Below, one piece after another: positions 31,097-39,842 of a stretch of DNA of 40,070 nt (position 1 is its first letter; each line of letters opens with the position of its first letter). Source of the stretch: Thermoplasmata archaeon (GTDB lineage: Archaea > Thermoplasmatota > Thermoplasmata > Lutacidiplasmatales > UBA184); NCBI GenBank assembly GCA_028864975.1, contig JAGWLG010000032.1, forward strand, positions 1-40,070, in the 5' to 3' direction. The notes under the pieces are model-generated. The model did no database searches and was not told the origin of the DNA. It saw nothing but the letters and a program-made list of their open reading frames with translations. The position numbers were made by a program, and so were the translations under genes.

Positions 31097-31579
31097 GCGG
31101 GCGAGCGCGGCCCGGCCCCAGGGTGTCTTGACGACCTCCTCGATCAACCGGTGCTCGCGGTGCCGGGCTTCCGCGTGGAGCTCGCGGGTGAGACGCGCCG
31201 CAACGCGACCCCAGGCGAGCTTCGCGAGGCCGGGTCCGGGCTCGCCCTCCCAGGCCACGTCCCAAGAGGTCTGATGGCCGGCGGCGAAGATCGCCTCCGT
31301 GCTCTGGAGGTGCGCGAGGAGAAGACGCCCCTTCTTGATCCGCACGTCGAGGACGAGGGCGCGCGGCCCTTCGCGTCGCGCGGTGCAGTGGTAGGTCCAA
31401 CCGAGGCGCGGGCGGTGGATGGTCCTGAGGACGCCGCCATCCGAGGTCCGCTCGACCTCGTCCCACGAGCCGGGGGGAGGGTCGAAGGAGTCCCCGAGCT
31501 GCGAGCAGCGCAGCCACAGAGACTCGACGATCGAGAGGGGAGCTGGGAAGAAAGTGCGGGCGCGGTAGAGGAGGTGCAT
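31070..31579 (-). CDS. SRPBCC/START-like protein (tentative)
   Basis: Starting at ATG 31579 (31594 is an alternative), the product is 169 residues. It begins LLYRARTFFPAPLSIVESLW, the strand-helix opening typical of SRPBCC folds. A run of strands (GVLRTIHRPRLGWTYHCTAR, ALVLDVRIKKGRLLLAHLQS) leads to TSWDVAWEG and a long final helix (LAWGRVAARLTRELHAEARH). This is the order of the helix-grip fold that binds hydrophobic ligands, though no pocket residues can be identified. It lies downstream of the DNA-binding gene at 31598 with about 18 bases between, so one transcript is likely. Fold assignment is by pattern only. Confidence 0.4.
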   Translation of the reverse strand: MHLLYRARTFFPAPLSIVESLWLRCSQLGDSFDPPPGSWDEVERTSDGGVLRTIHRPRLGWTYHCTARREGPRALVLDVRIKKGRLLLAHLQSTEAIFAAGHQTSWDVAWEGEPGPGLAKLAWGRVAARLTRELHAEARHREHRLIEEVVKTPWGRAALARSDPLTPSI

Positions 31580-31597
31580 CCGTTCTCGGCGCAACGG

Positions 31598-31963
31598 CTA
31601 GTGGGCTGCGTCAGGGTAGACTACGACGGGAATCCGCACGGAGGTCCTGTCCCTCCTGACGAATCCGTTCGGGTCGGGCAGCTCGGGCCGGAGACGGCCG
31701 ACCCTTCGCGGTTCGGAGAGACCTTCCGGGGCATTCTCCCTCGTCCGCCGCGCTGGAGGCGTCAAGCGTGTGGACCGACCCGCGTTGGCCGACTCGAAAT
31801 CCAGCAGCGCGTTGATCGCTCGGTCGACCGAGACCCCCCGGCCGAACCGTCGCCGTAGCCGCTCTCGGGTGCTTCGATGCAGCCGCGAGAAGGTGTACTT
31901 CTCTCGATTGGCCCTAGGGTGGCTCGCCCGCGTGGAAAGACGAGGTGCCATGCGGCCGTACAT
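31598..31963 (-). CDS. Small basic protein, probable DNA-binding regulator
   Basis: The 121-residue product (ATG 31963, or 31951) is basic. YTFSRLHRSTRERLRRRFGR, then VSVDRAINALLDFE (about 23-57) has a strand-helix-helix pattern like a ribbon-helix-helix or short HTH. The C-terminal half is proline- and arginine-rich with a final strand (SVRIPVVVYPD). It is divergent from the giant gene, with the paired ACCGGTGTGCACA sites between them, so it is the obvious candidate to bind those sites. That is inference from position. Confidence 0.5.
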   Translation of the reverse strand: MYGRMAPRLSTRASHPRANREKYTFSRLHRSTRERLRRRFGRGVSVDRAINALLDFESANAGRSTRLTPPARRTRENAPEGLSEPRRVGRLRPELPDPNGFVRRDRTSVRIPVVVYPDAAH

Positions 31964-31993
31964 CCTTGCCCTGGTTCAAGAATCTTTGGCAGA

Positions 31994-32024
31994 ACCGGTG
32001 TGCACACTTGGACCGGTGTGCACA
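31994..32024. promoter_or_regulatory. Two direct 13-base operator-like repeats
   Basis: ACCGGTGTGCACA occurs at 31994-32006 and again at 32012-32024, 18 bases apart. Each copy contains the palindromes ACCGGT and TGTGCACA. The pair lies between the divergent start codons at 31963 and 32142 and just upstream of the TATA box at 32048, where an activator or repressor would act. Confidence 0.65.
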
Positions 32025-32047
32025 TTCCTCGCAATTCGCGAGTACGC

Positions 32048-32054
32048 ATAAATA
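32048..32054 (+). promoter_or_regulatory. TATA box of the giant-protein gene
   Basis: ATAAATA within GCATAAATAGGG is the best TATA match in the window. Transcription should begin near 32078, leaving a leader of about 65 bases before ATG 32142, which makes this gene one of the few here with a real leader. Confidence 0.7.
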
Positions 32055-32123
32055 GGGCGTCGCCGGTCATTCTCTACTTGGGGGCGAGGACCTGGAGCGT
32101 TTCTTGAGGGGGATGACGCACCG

Positions 32124-32141
32124 GGCTCTCTTCTTGGAGCC
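32124..32141 (+). promoter_or_regulatory. Stem-loop flush with ATG 32142
   Basis: GGCTC-(8 bases)-GAGCC; the loop/arm border supplies GGAG and the 3' arm ends exactly at the start codon. A short upstream frame of 21 residues starts at ATG 32113 and ends at 32178, overlapping the real start. Confidence 0.45.
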
Positions 32142-35100
32142 ATGGGAGCATCGACCTCAGGGAGCACAGCGAGTGTAGCCGTCCGAACGAGGAGCGCCGT
32201 GTCCGTCGCGGCCGCTCGCGCCACGAAGAAGGCCGAGCGAGCCCGCCAGCTCCTACACAAGTACGCCGCCGGCATCCAGATCAAGCTGGGTCCATTCATC
32301 CTCTCCCCTCAGGGGAAGGCGATGTTCGCAGGGTTCGCGGCGGGGCTGATGCTAGTGTCTGCGGTCCCGACTGAGTTTCACCAGGCAAGTTCCGGTCTGG
32401 CCGGTCCACTGGATTCAGGATTCTCTAAGATGAACCCGACCACCCCACCATATGTCCTCCCGGTATCGGACTACCCCTCTCCAGACACCCTCTACCAGCC
32501 GGGCAATTTTTCCTTCCCTCGCCTTGGCACCACCGCACTCGGAGGCGTGCCGTCCTACCTTCTTCTAAGTGCAGGGGACCCGTTCCATCCCGTGACCGTC
32601 GACCTGTCGCTCAGAGTCGCTGGTCGTCCCGACAACGCCGTAGCCGTGGCTGTCGTCGGCCCCGACGGGGTCATGTCGAACGGCACAGACATTCGCGATA
32701 CGGGAGCGCCTGACATTCTACACCTTGCGACATCCAACGTCAACCCCCATGAGAACTACTCCATCAATCTGGCACAGCTTCCGGGCTTTGTGGACGGTCG
32801 GTATTTGGGCGCAAACCCTGCCTGGCTCTTCATCAACCTCTCCGGTCCGTTCAACGAGAGCGCAAGTCTGTTCCACAACTTCAACGCTCAACAACCCTCC
32901 ACGAGGTTTTGGAATGTCAGTCTTGCTCCGTTGTTGTCTTCGGGATTGAATACCACGGGCACTTCTGCCTCCCTTCTCGGATCTCGACTTTATCTCAGAT
33001 CCGGCGTCTACTCGCCAACGCTCGCTCAGGAGATCACGAACCAGTCCGTTCCGGGCTGCCACAGCGAGTGCCCCATCCCCAATACGCCCATTCTGTGGGG
33101 GCAGCCAGCTCCGATCCCGGGTTTCTACGAACGAGTAACCGGCGATGACCTCGTCGTGAATGGTTCTCAGTTGAGTGTGGTTGCTTCTGGGGCGAGCTCA
33201 ACGCACATCGCCGTTTCTCAAGACGCGGGGGCGGCTTGGGCAGCGGTGGGGGATGTGTCTGGAGTTTCCCCTCACATGGCATTGGGCCCGCTGGGTGTCC
33301 TTGTGACGACCCAGGATCCGACTCTAGGCGTGCTCGCGACCATGATCCCATTCGGAAGTGTGCCGAACACATCCGTCAGCCTCGGCCCAGGTCTGAATGC
33401 GACCCCGGTCTGGGACTCCTCATTCATGGGAGTCCTCGTCTCCGGGACCTTCCACATTGACCCGCCGGGAGACGAGCAGTACACTCGCACCGGCATGGTC
33501 TGTTTCAGCTCCGTAGACGGCGGTGTGAGCTTCTCTCAAGTTCGACAGTCTTCCAACCGCAGCCTCGTCAATGTCTCCCTCGCATCGGTGAATCCAATCT
33601 TCAACTCGGTCGGGCAGACCCGCGTAGACACCCCGGGGGGAGAGCCGGGACAGATTGCAGCCGTTGGGACGGGCTCACAGATCTTCGCCGTGGTTACCAG
33701 TAGTATCGGTGGAGAGGTGGTCCCTCTCATCGCTGCGACGCCTGACGATTGCCAGACTTGGAACACGACGCTCGCCCCCGTGCCCAACGGGGGTTCGGCC
33801 ATGGATCCTCAGATCGTACTTAGCGGCAATGGGTACGCGTACGTGTCCTGGCGAGAGGATGGACAGGGAGAGTGGTCCGTTGATCAGGGGGTCTACGGTC
33901 TGAACGGGCACGCGTGGGCCGTTCCCGCCGCCCTACCCGGGAGTCAGCAACCCCCAGCCGAGGGTCCGATCGCCATGCTCGTGGACCCATTCAAGCGTCC
34001 CGTACTCGTGTGGTCGGTCAACCCGTCTGGCACCCTGGGTGTTGGGAGCTACTCAGGAGCCTTCCTTCCTCCTCTAGCGTTGTCTGAGTTGTTCCGAGTT
34101 CAGGTTGCTCAGCTTGAGCGACTCGACTTCAAGGATTCCAACACCGAGCACGACTCGGCCTTGAACCGCCTGGCCATTGGGTTGGTCAGCTATGTGAACG
34201 ACAGCAACTATCTCGCAGCAGTTCAGGGGCTGCTGGAGCTTTACCCTAGGGTGACTAACGCGTCGTTCTTGCCTCAAAGTTCTACCTATTGCCTCTTGAA
34301 CACGTCTCAATGCGTCTCGACGGCCCTTCCACAACTGTATGAGTGGATACAGAACCTGACGGGACCTCTTGCACCCAACCAGTTCCTTCCTGACTACGTT
34401 GACCTTACGCTCGAATCGCTCGGGCTAGGGATTCTCAGCCCGCCCCCGGGGGACGCCACCATCTCAGGCACCGCGTCAGTCAGCGGCACCTTGCTTTACA
34501 TCAACCCCATCACGTCCGAAGTCTCGCTCTCTTGGTACTTCCCTCCCACCATCCTTCAGCGCCCTGGGTTCAAGATCAACCTTGGTCCACCTGCTTATAT
34601 CCATGAATGTCCTGCAAACTCACCAGGGTTCAACTACGTCGTCGTACTCGACGGCAATCTAACAGAGGACTCCGCGACCAGCTTCTCCGTATCAGTGACG
34701 GCGGGGTTGGGTTCATCTCCGCCATCCACGACATTCGATACGACGGCGAGCACGGCGAACGCCTATCTCACCGACCTGGGCCTTCACGTTTTCACCCCGT
34801 GGACAGCCACGGTGGTAGGCGCGTACACACAGACCACGACCTACTATGATTGCTATCACGTGCAGGGTGTCTTGACCGCCTCTTCCCCGACAGGCCAGAC
34901 CCTCACGTCACCAACCCTCAGCTCGGTAGTCAAGGTGGAATATGGGACCTATGGTGGCCCGATTACCGGCGGGTCTCCCGAGATCGTCCAGCTCCATACC
35001 ATCCTCGATTCCAACGGGAATCCGGTTCCTGGTGTCCAGGGGGTCTCGCTTCAGTGGAACAACACTGAACCGGCCTACGTTTCCGTTGGCCCCTCACTAA

Positions 35101-38100
35101 CGGACAATTTGGGTACCACATACACACCGTACACGAATCTCCAAGGATTCTCCCCCCTAACGCCCGCGCCACCAGAGCCCCTCGACAGTCCTGGAAGCTA
35201 CTGGTTCCAACCCGTGACCGGGGTGGGATCGTACGACCGTGTCAGTTTCACTGGCTCGACCCAAGTGGGTACCGACTTCCCAACGGACGCTCCCGGGACG
35301 ATTCCTCAGGGAACGCCTCGGGACCAAATTGTCCACGCCGGGGGTCCCACTAGTTCGCCGGCAGCGACGCAACCGTTCGCTTGCACGTTCTTGGTTTCGG
35401 CGGGTCCTTCTCTGAGCCAACCGATGGTTTCTGAACTGGAGGGAGGTGTTTACGAGGTCTCCTGGACCGCCAACGTCGACTCGGCAGGAACGGCCGAGGT
35501 CCGCGATCTGGCGTCCCCCGGGTTCGTTACGTTCGGTGCTATCCCGGGTCAGGTTGCGGGTGTGAATCAATGGGCTTTCAGCGTAGTGCTTCGGGGGATC
35601 ACGGATTTCGACGTAGTTCAGGTGATAGTGTCGAACAGCCTGAGCAACGGTTACGCTTGTTACTCAAACACGGCGTACGCATCTGTCACCTTTGCCACCC
35701 CAGGACAAGTCTCGTTGAGTGAGCAGGACCTGCCGTACGATTCAGTGTCGCAGCAGGGAGGGGGAGCGTGGATTACGTGGGGGCTCCCATCATGGTTCCT
35801 CGCCGCCCCGGGCCTCACCTATTCCGGGGGGGAAATGGTCTACGTTCCAGAAAGTGCCCCGAGCGGGTTCGTGCACGTTCCGCTCACTTCTCTAGCCGAA
35901 CTATCGACCCAATCGGGAAACTTCCTGGAGAACCTGACGACCTTGACACCTGGTCTCACGTACGATTTGTCGATGACGCTCAACTTCACATTGCAGAACT
36001 ACCAAGGAACGTTCGCAGTCACTGCGTATCCGTTCTCCTTCACGTATCTCAAGGACACCTCCGGCGACGGACTTTCGGATGCCGAGAAGAAAACGGGGTG
36101 GACCGTAGCGTACACGGCCATCGATGGGAGCTCGGTCAACGATCACGTCACGGCTGACATCAACAGCTACGCAACGAACGGTCTGGTCAATGACCTCCTC
36201 GAGAAGGAGTACGGCCTCAATCCCAATAGGATTGACACATCTGGCAGCCACATGTTGGACACCTGGGATCTGACGTTCTCGAACCCCTCAGGGCAGTGTC
36301 CCGCAGGATTTGAGTGCTGGAACGAGGAGGGGACGAACTTCGATCCCTTCAGTCTGCCGCAATTCAAGGGCGTCGGGGTAGTCGCTCCTGGCGACCCTAA
36401 CGGCCCCACACCTACGAACTTCACGGAAGTCGGCGCGTCGGCGACGTATCCCTTTACCGGCCCCGACAGCTCGCCTTGGGGATCCGGTCAGCTCTGGTCG
36501 TTCTCTGATTTGAATGAGCTCCAGATGCTGGAAGGCACGAGACATACGGAATGGCTCCGTGCCATCCTTAGCTACACCCAGAACTTGGGTTGGACGGTGA
36601 CCGTGGAAGGGAAGCTGACATGGGGTGCCAATCCACTTGCTGCAAGTACCTACGGCGACGGGGTCGCGGACGGTTCTCGTGTGGATCCTCTGGGGCCGAT
36701 GTACTTCCAAGTCCATGAGTACTGGAATGTCTACGGGTTGAAAGACGGCCAGGGGACTGCGATGTACCTGCAGGCACAGCAGCCGTCCTTTTACACGCAA
36801 TGCTTCTGCGTGAACGTGTACACGGGATTCAGCCCTACGGAGTTCTCCTCCAGTGGAGTGGCCAGCGGTGGCTTCGGAGGGCCCCAGATCACCTACACAT
36901 TTGCGGTGGACGATACCTGGCAGTGGGTAACTTTCAACGCGTCTATCGTGGCGAATGAGGGCACCAGCGGCCAGAACTGTGCCCAGACCTGCACACAGCG
37001 AGTGACGGGCCCGGTGCAATCAGTCGACCTTGCCTCGAGCTTCCTGTCGGGAAATCCTGTCCAGAAGTACTTCGCGACAGGGAGCGGATATCCATTCCCC
37101 GATGGTGAAAGGGTTGATTATCAAGTGATGACGGTAGGCCTGCGCGGACCGACCAGCATTTGGGTCCCGGCGGACCAGTCCACGCTCTCGAATCTCCCGG
37201 TGGGACTTCAGCGATACACGGGCGAGCAGGACTTCGACCTCCTGGTAGTCAACTATGAGGGGAGCTCATACGGCGGATGTGTGAACCCCGTCGACTGGCA
37301 GAACGTCCCAATCCCGAACTCCCAGCAGACCTACACGTTCACCCTGCAGTGCGGGCAGAACAACATCCTCGTTCCGCGGCAGGCATTCCTGGATTCCGCG
37401 CTTGGGCAGACCCTCCTCGAGGGAGCGACAGTCCCGATTGCTGTGCCCTCTGCTCCTCCGTACGGCTTCCATAATCAACCCGTGTTCACTTGGGATTCTA
37501 CCCGATGGGCTCCAAGAGTGGACTCGACCCAGACTTCGGGCGACCGATTCATCACCGTGGAATCCTCAGGCTCGCAGACTTGCGGTCAAGGCGGCAATTC
37601 CGTCACATCCGCGTGTCAGGGACTTACGACCAACCCGGCTGTGGAGGCCGGGAATGAGGCATTACAGGTCCAGTCTGTGTTCATCCTGAACACGGACGAC
37701 CACAATATCTACCAGGAATACGACGTCAGCGACCTGCTCGCTGGTTTGCTGCTCGACACCAATGGGAACGTCCAGGCGACGCTTCTCGACTATACTCAGG
37801 AGCTTTCCACGCTAGATCTCTCCCAGAACGTTGTCACCGCACTGGCGAATCCTACTTTGCCAAACGTGGGATCGTACGGAGCTCCCACATCACAGTACAC
37901 TCCGCCACCTCCCCCGCCGCCTGCCCCCCCCGCCCAAGACTGCTCTGGGTTCTTGGGCGCGGCTACCTGCCTATGGAATTCCGTCGTGGGAGTCTTCACT
38001 GCTGTTGTTAACGGGATTACGACGATTGTCTCGATTATTTGGAACGCCGTGGTTGCGGCCGCGACGTACGTAGCTGACGCGGCGGCGGCCCTCGCCAAGG

Positions 38101-39191
38101 TGGGGATCACGGGCCTGATCCAGGCGGGGTTCCACTACCTCCAGATGGCCTACCAAGCGATGAAGGATGCCATCTCTCAACTCGTGACCTATCTACTCGC
38201 CGCAGCGAAGGCTTTCTTCGCCGCAGCGTTCAGCCCGATCATCAATGCTCTGAAGGCGTATGCCGCAACAGTGGGTACGCAAATCAATACCGCCCTAAGC
38301 AACGTCGTCGGATTTTCCGGCAATTCGGTGGCGTTCAGCACCATGTTTCCAAGCCTGTTCTTGGTAGTGCAATCAATCATTTCAATTTTCGGCTTCATTC
38401 ACCCGCTGATGGACGGGATGCAAGCCGTGATGTCTACTCTTCAGCCGGTCTTCCGCCTCCTCGACCCGTCGGTGCTCGTCTCCACCTTGGCTGGGATTTT
38501 CGGCTTCCAAGGATCAAACAATCTCGTGAGCGATGCCACGGGAATGATCGCAGCTCCAGTAGGCACGCTCTTGGGTTATGTCTTCCAACTGCTTTCGGGG
38601 GCCCTCAATACAATTGGAATCGGGCAGTTGTCAGTGAGTCCGCCGTCTGGGTTCTCCCTCCCCTCGACGAGCCAGCTTCAGGGGATACTGACTGGATGGC
38701 ACGCCAACACCGGCGACACGGTGATTCCGGCCCTCTTCGACCCTCTCCTCGCTACGCCGACTCAAATCGATACTGCGCTGGATGTCCTTCAGACTGCAAT
38801 CGACATCGGCGGGACGATCCTCGCGTTCTGGGCAATCAAGCAAACCTTGACGGATAACTTCCTCACTGGTACCTGGAACTTCTTGCCCAGCGTCATGAGA
38901 TTCCAGGCAGAGACAACGCGGATTCCTCTTGCCGAGTTCGCATGGCAGTTCATCGGACTGCTATTGGATTTCTTGGGATTCGTGGCGCCGAACAAGTTTG
39001 TCCAATTCATCTATGGGACTCTGGGTATTCTCTTCTCTGATTTCCCGCCAATCGATGCCCAGTTCCTAGGGCTTATTTTCCCCAAAGAGCCAGTGAAGGG
39101 ATGGCCACTAGTTGCGGAAGGAATACTGGCAGGGATTGGGACGGCGACCGGATACTACGACGATTGTACCGCGGTGAACCACTGCATATGA
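32142..39191 (+). CDS. Giant exported protein (2,349 residues) with Asp boxes, calcium-type loops and a hydrophobic C-terminal domain
   Basis: A basic N-terminus leads to a membrane/export helix at about 59-77 (MFAGFAAGLMLVSAV). Residues about 300-650 are propeller-like with sialidase-type Asp boxes: Ser359-QDAGAA-Trp366, Ser457-VDGGVS-Phe464 and a degenerate Thr533-Trp540. TSP3/protective-antigen-like calcium loops follow: Asp1305-TSGDGLS-Asp1313, Asp1365-Asp1376 and a weaker one at 1501-1510 (ASTYGDGVAD). A proline run at 1921-1927 separates the beta-rich body from about 415 residues with several amphipathic or hydrophobic segments (about 1946-1975, 2066-2088, 2265-2298), as in pore-forming or membrane-inserting proteins. 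There are many sequons and cysteine pairs. The stop overlaps the next start. I know no family with this whole layout; a surface or toxin-like exoprotein is inference. Confidence 0.7.
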   Translation: MGASTSGSTASVAVRTRSAVSVAAARATKKAERARQLLHKYAAGIQIKLGPFILSPQGKAMFAGFAAGLMLVSAVPTEFHQASSGLAGPLDSGFSKMNPTTPPYVLPVSDYPSPDTLYQPGNFSFPRLGTTALGGVPSYLLLSAGDPFHPVTVDLSLRVAGRPDNAVAVAVVGPDGVMSNGTDIRDTGAPDILHLATSNVNPHENYSINLAQLPGFVDGRYLGANPAWLFINLSGPFNESASLFHNFNAQQPSTRFWNVSLAPLLSSGLNTTGTSASLLGSRLYLRSGVYSPTLAQEITNQSVPGCHSECPIPNTPILWGQPAPIPGFYERVTGDDLVVNGSQLSVVASGASSTHIAVSQDAGAAWAAVGDVSGVSPHMALGPLGVLVTTQDPTLGVLATMIPFGSVPNTSVSLGPGLNATPVWDSSFMGVLVSGTFHIDPPGDEQYTRTGMVCFSSVDGGVSFSQVRQSSNRSLVNVSLASVNPIFNSVGQTRVDTPGGEPGQIAAVGTGSQIFAVVTSSIGGEVVPLIAATPDDCQTWNTTLAPVPNGGSAMDPQIVLSGNGYAYVSWREDGQGEWSVDQGVYGLNGHAWAVPAALPGSQQPPAEGPIAMLVDPFKRPVLVWSVNPSGTLGVGSYSGAFLPPLALSELFRVQVAQLERLDFKDSNTEHDSALNRLAIGLVSYVNDSNYLAAVQGLLELYPRVTNASFLPQSSTYCLLNTSQCVSTALPQLYEWIQNLTGPLAPNQFLPDYVDLTLESLGLGILSPPPGDATISGTASVSGTLLYINPITSEVSLSWYFPPTILQRPGFKINLGPPAYIHECPANSPGFNYVVVLDGNLTEDSATSFSVSVTAGLGSSPPSTTFDTTASTANAYLTDLGLHVFTPWTATVVGAYTQTTTYYDCYHVQGVLTASSPTGQTLTSPTLSSVVKVEYGTYGGPITGGSPEIVQLHTILDSNGNPVPGVQGVSLQWNNTEPAYVSVGPSLTDNLGTTYTPYTNLQGFSPLTPAPPEPLDSPGSYWFQPVTGVGSYDRVSFTGSTQVGTDFPTDAPGTIPQGTPRDQIVHAGGPTSSPAATQPFACTFLVSAGPSLSQPMVSELEGGVYEVSWTANVDSAGTAEVRDLASPGFVTFGAIPGQVAGVNQWAFSVVLRGITDFDVVQVIVSNSLSNGYACYSNTAYASVTFATPGQVSLSEQDLPYDSVSQQGGGAWITWGLPSWFLAAPGLTYSGGEMVYVPESAPSGFVHVPLTSLAELSTQSGNFLENLTTLTPGLTYDLSMTLNFTLQNYQGTFAVTAYPFSFTYLKDTSGDGLSDAEKKTGWTVAYTAIDGSSVNDHVTADINSYATNGLVNDLLEKEYGLNPNRIDTSGSHMLDTWDLTFSNPSGQCPAGFECWNEEGTNFDPFSLPQFKGVGVVAPGDPNGPTPTNFTEVGASATYPFTGPDSSPWGSGQLWSFSDLNELQMLEGTRHTEWLRAILSYTQNLGWTVTVEGKLTWGANPLAASTYGDGVADGSRVDPLGPMYFQVHEYWNVYGLKDGQGTAMYLQAQQPSFYTQCFCVNVYTGFSPTEFSSSGVASGGFGGPQITYTFAVDDTWQWVTFNASIVANEGTSGQNCAQTCTQRVTGPVQSVDLASSFLSGNPVQKYFATGSGYPFPDGERVDYQVMTVGLRGPTSIWVPADQSTLSNLPVGLQRYTGEQDFDLLVVNYEGSSYGGCVNPVDWQNVPIPNSQQTYTFTLQCGQNNILVPRQAFLDSALGQTLLEGATVPIAVPSAPPYGFHNQPVFTWDSTRWAPRVDSTQTSGDRFITVESSGSQTCGQGGNSVTSACQGLTTNPAVEAGNEALQVQSVFILNTDDHNIYQEYDVSDLLAGLLLDTNGNVQATLLDYTQELSTLDLSQNVVTALANPTLPNVGSYGAPTSQYTPPPPPPPAPPAQDCSGFLGAATCLWNSVVGVFTAVVNGITTIVSIIWNAVVAAATYVADAAAALAKVGITGLIQAGFHYLQMAYQAMKDAISQLVTYLLAAAKAFFAAAFSPIINALKAYAATVGTQINTALSNVVGFSGNSVAFSTMFPSLFLVVQSIISIFGFIHPLMDGMQAVMSTLQPVFRLLDPSVLVSTLAGIFGFQGSNNLVSDATGMIAAPVGTLLGYVFQLLSGALNTIGIGQLSVSPPSGFSLPSTSQLQGILTGWHANTGDTVIPALFDPLLATPTQIDTALDVLQTAIDIGGTILAFWAIKQTLTDNFLTGTWNFLPSVMRFQAETTRIPLAEFAWQFIGLLLDFLGFVAPNKFVQFIYGTLGILFSDFPPIDAQFLGLIFPKEPVKGWPLVAEGILAGIGTATGYYDDCTAVNHCI

Positions 39192-39733
39192 AGGAAGTCG
39201 TCACTCAGGCAGAATCTCCGGCGTTGGGGGGTAGACTAGAGGACTGCGTCCGTCGGTTCGGCCCAGCTCTCATTGAGTCCTCGGTGGAAATCGACTCTAG
39301 CCTTTCTGTCGGTCCTGCACTCGAATGGCTCAGGACTGCACAGATTAGACACACCCCTGAGACAAGCTACCGAGTGACCTTCTCCAAGGCAGAGTTGGAC
39401 AGTGCAGATTTGAAAGCAACGGCTGCAGATGGCAAGACCACCATGACCATTCACTCCTGTCGTTCTGGAGAACGACGGGCCGTGGTGCATATACACTTCG
39501 TCCACGGATCTGAGACACGGTGCCTGTTCTCCTCCTACGAAGTGCGACCCAAGGAATCCGGGTCGACAGTCAGCGAGTCGATCGCCCTTAGAACCGATGC
39601 GATAGGATTCAAAAGGGGTACATGGGGCACACGGAACCCTTTCTCATTCCTCTCCGAGCGGTCCTGGAAGCGCAAGCAGTTGGCTTTGCTAACGAAGGAA
39701 CTCCGTGAAGCGGCTGGCGCGAACCAGAAGTAG
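39188..39733 (+). CDS. Cytosolic hypothetical protein translationally coupled to the giant gene
   Basis: ATG 39188 overlaps the giant's TGA (ATGA), giving 181 residues without export signal or membrane helix. Residues about 25-70 hold a polar alpha/beta segment (VEIDSSLSVGPALEWLRTAQ). A beta-rich middle (TTMTIHSCRSGERRAVVHIH, FVHGSETRCLFSSYEV) and a basic C-terminal helix (SERSWKRKQLALLTKELREA) follow. Coupling to an exported giant suggests a chaperone, immunity or assembly role on the inside, but no family is recognised. Confidence 0.55.
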   Translation: MKEVVTQAESPALGGRLEDCVRRFGPALIESSVEIDSSLSVGPALEWLRTAQIRHTPETSYRVTFSKAELDSADLKATAADGKTTMTIHSCRSGERRAVVHIHFVHGSETRCLFSSYEVRPKESGSTVSESIALRTDAIGFKRGTWGTRNPFSFLSERSWKRKQLALLTKELREAAGANQK

Positions 39734-39788
39734 TGTAGGCAATCGTTGAAAATAGACCCAGGTGCCGTCGCCGAAAATCGACCCACCT
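39734..39788 (+). mobile_element. Possible IS21-type terminus (solo remnant)
   Basis: TGTAGGCAATCG starts right after the preceding stop codon. It is followed by GAAAATAGACCCA (39748-39760) and GAAAATCGACCCA (39773-39785). IS21-family ends typically begin with TG and carry repeated AAAATTGACCC-like blocks near the terminus. No istA or istB coding follows, so at most a scrap remains. Confidence 0.35.
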
Positions 39789-39796
39789 CCTCTCTC

Positions 39797-39827
39797 GCAT
39801 GGTTCCCTCGTCCCCGAGGAACCATGC
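39797..39827 (+). promoter_or_regulatory. Stem-loop with an ATG in its 3' arm
   Basis: GCATGGTTCCCTCG-(TCCC)-CGAGGAACCATGC: thirteen pairs with one bulged C in the 5' arm. The 3' arm holds GAGGA and ATG (39824) only three bases apart. The ATG opens a 61-residue frame through the direct repeat that I do not accept as a gene. Confidence 0.55.
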
Positions 39828-39842
39828 TCGCCTCAACCCACT

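Noticed and set aside
32113..32178. 21-residue upstream frame overlapping the giant gene's start
   Set aside because: The purine-rich run touches its ATG too closely for normal ribosome binding and the peptide has no features; noted only under the hairpin entry.
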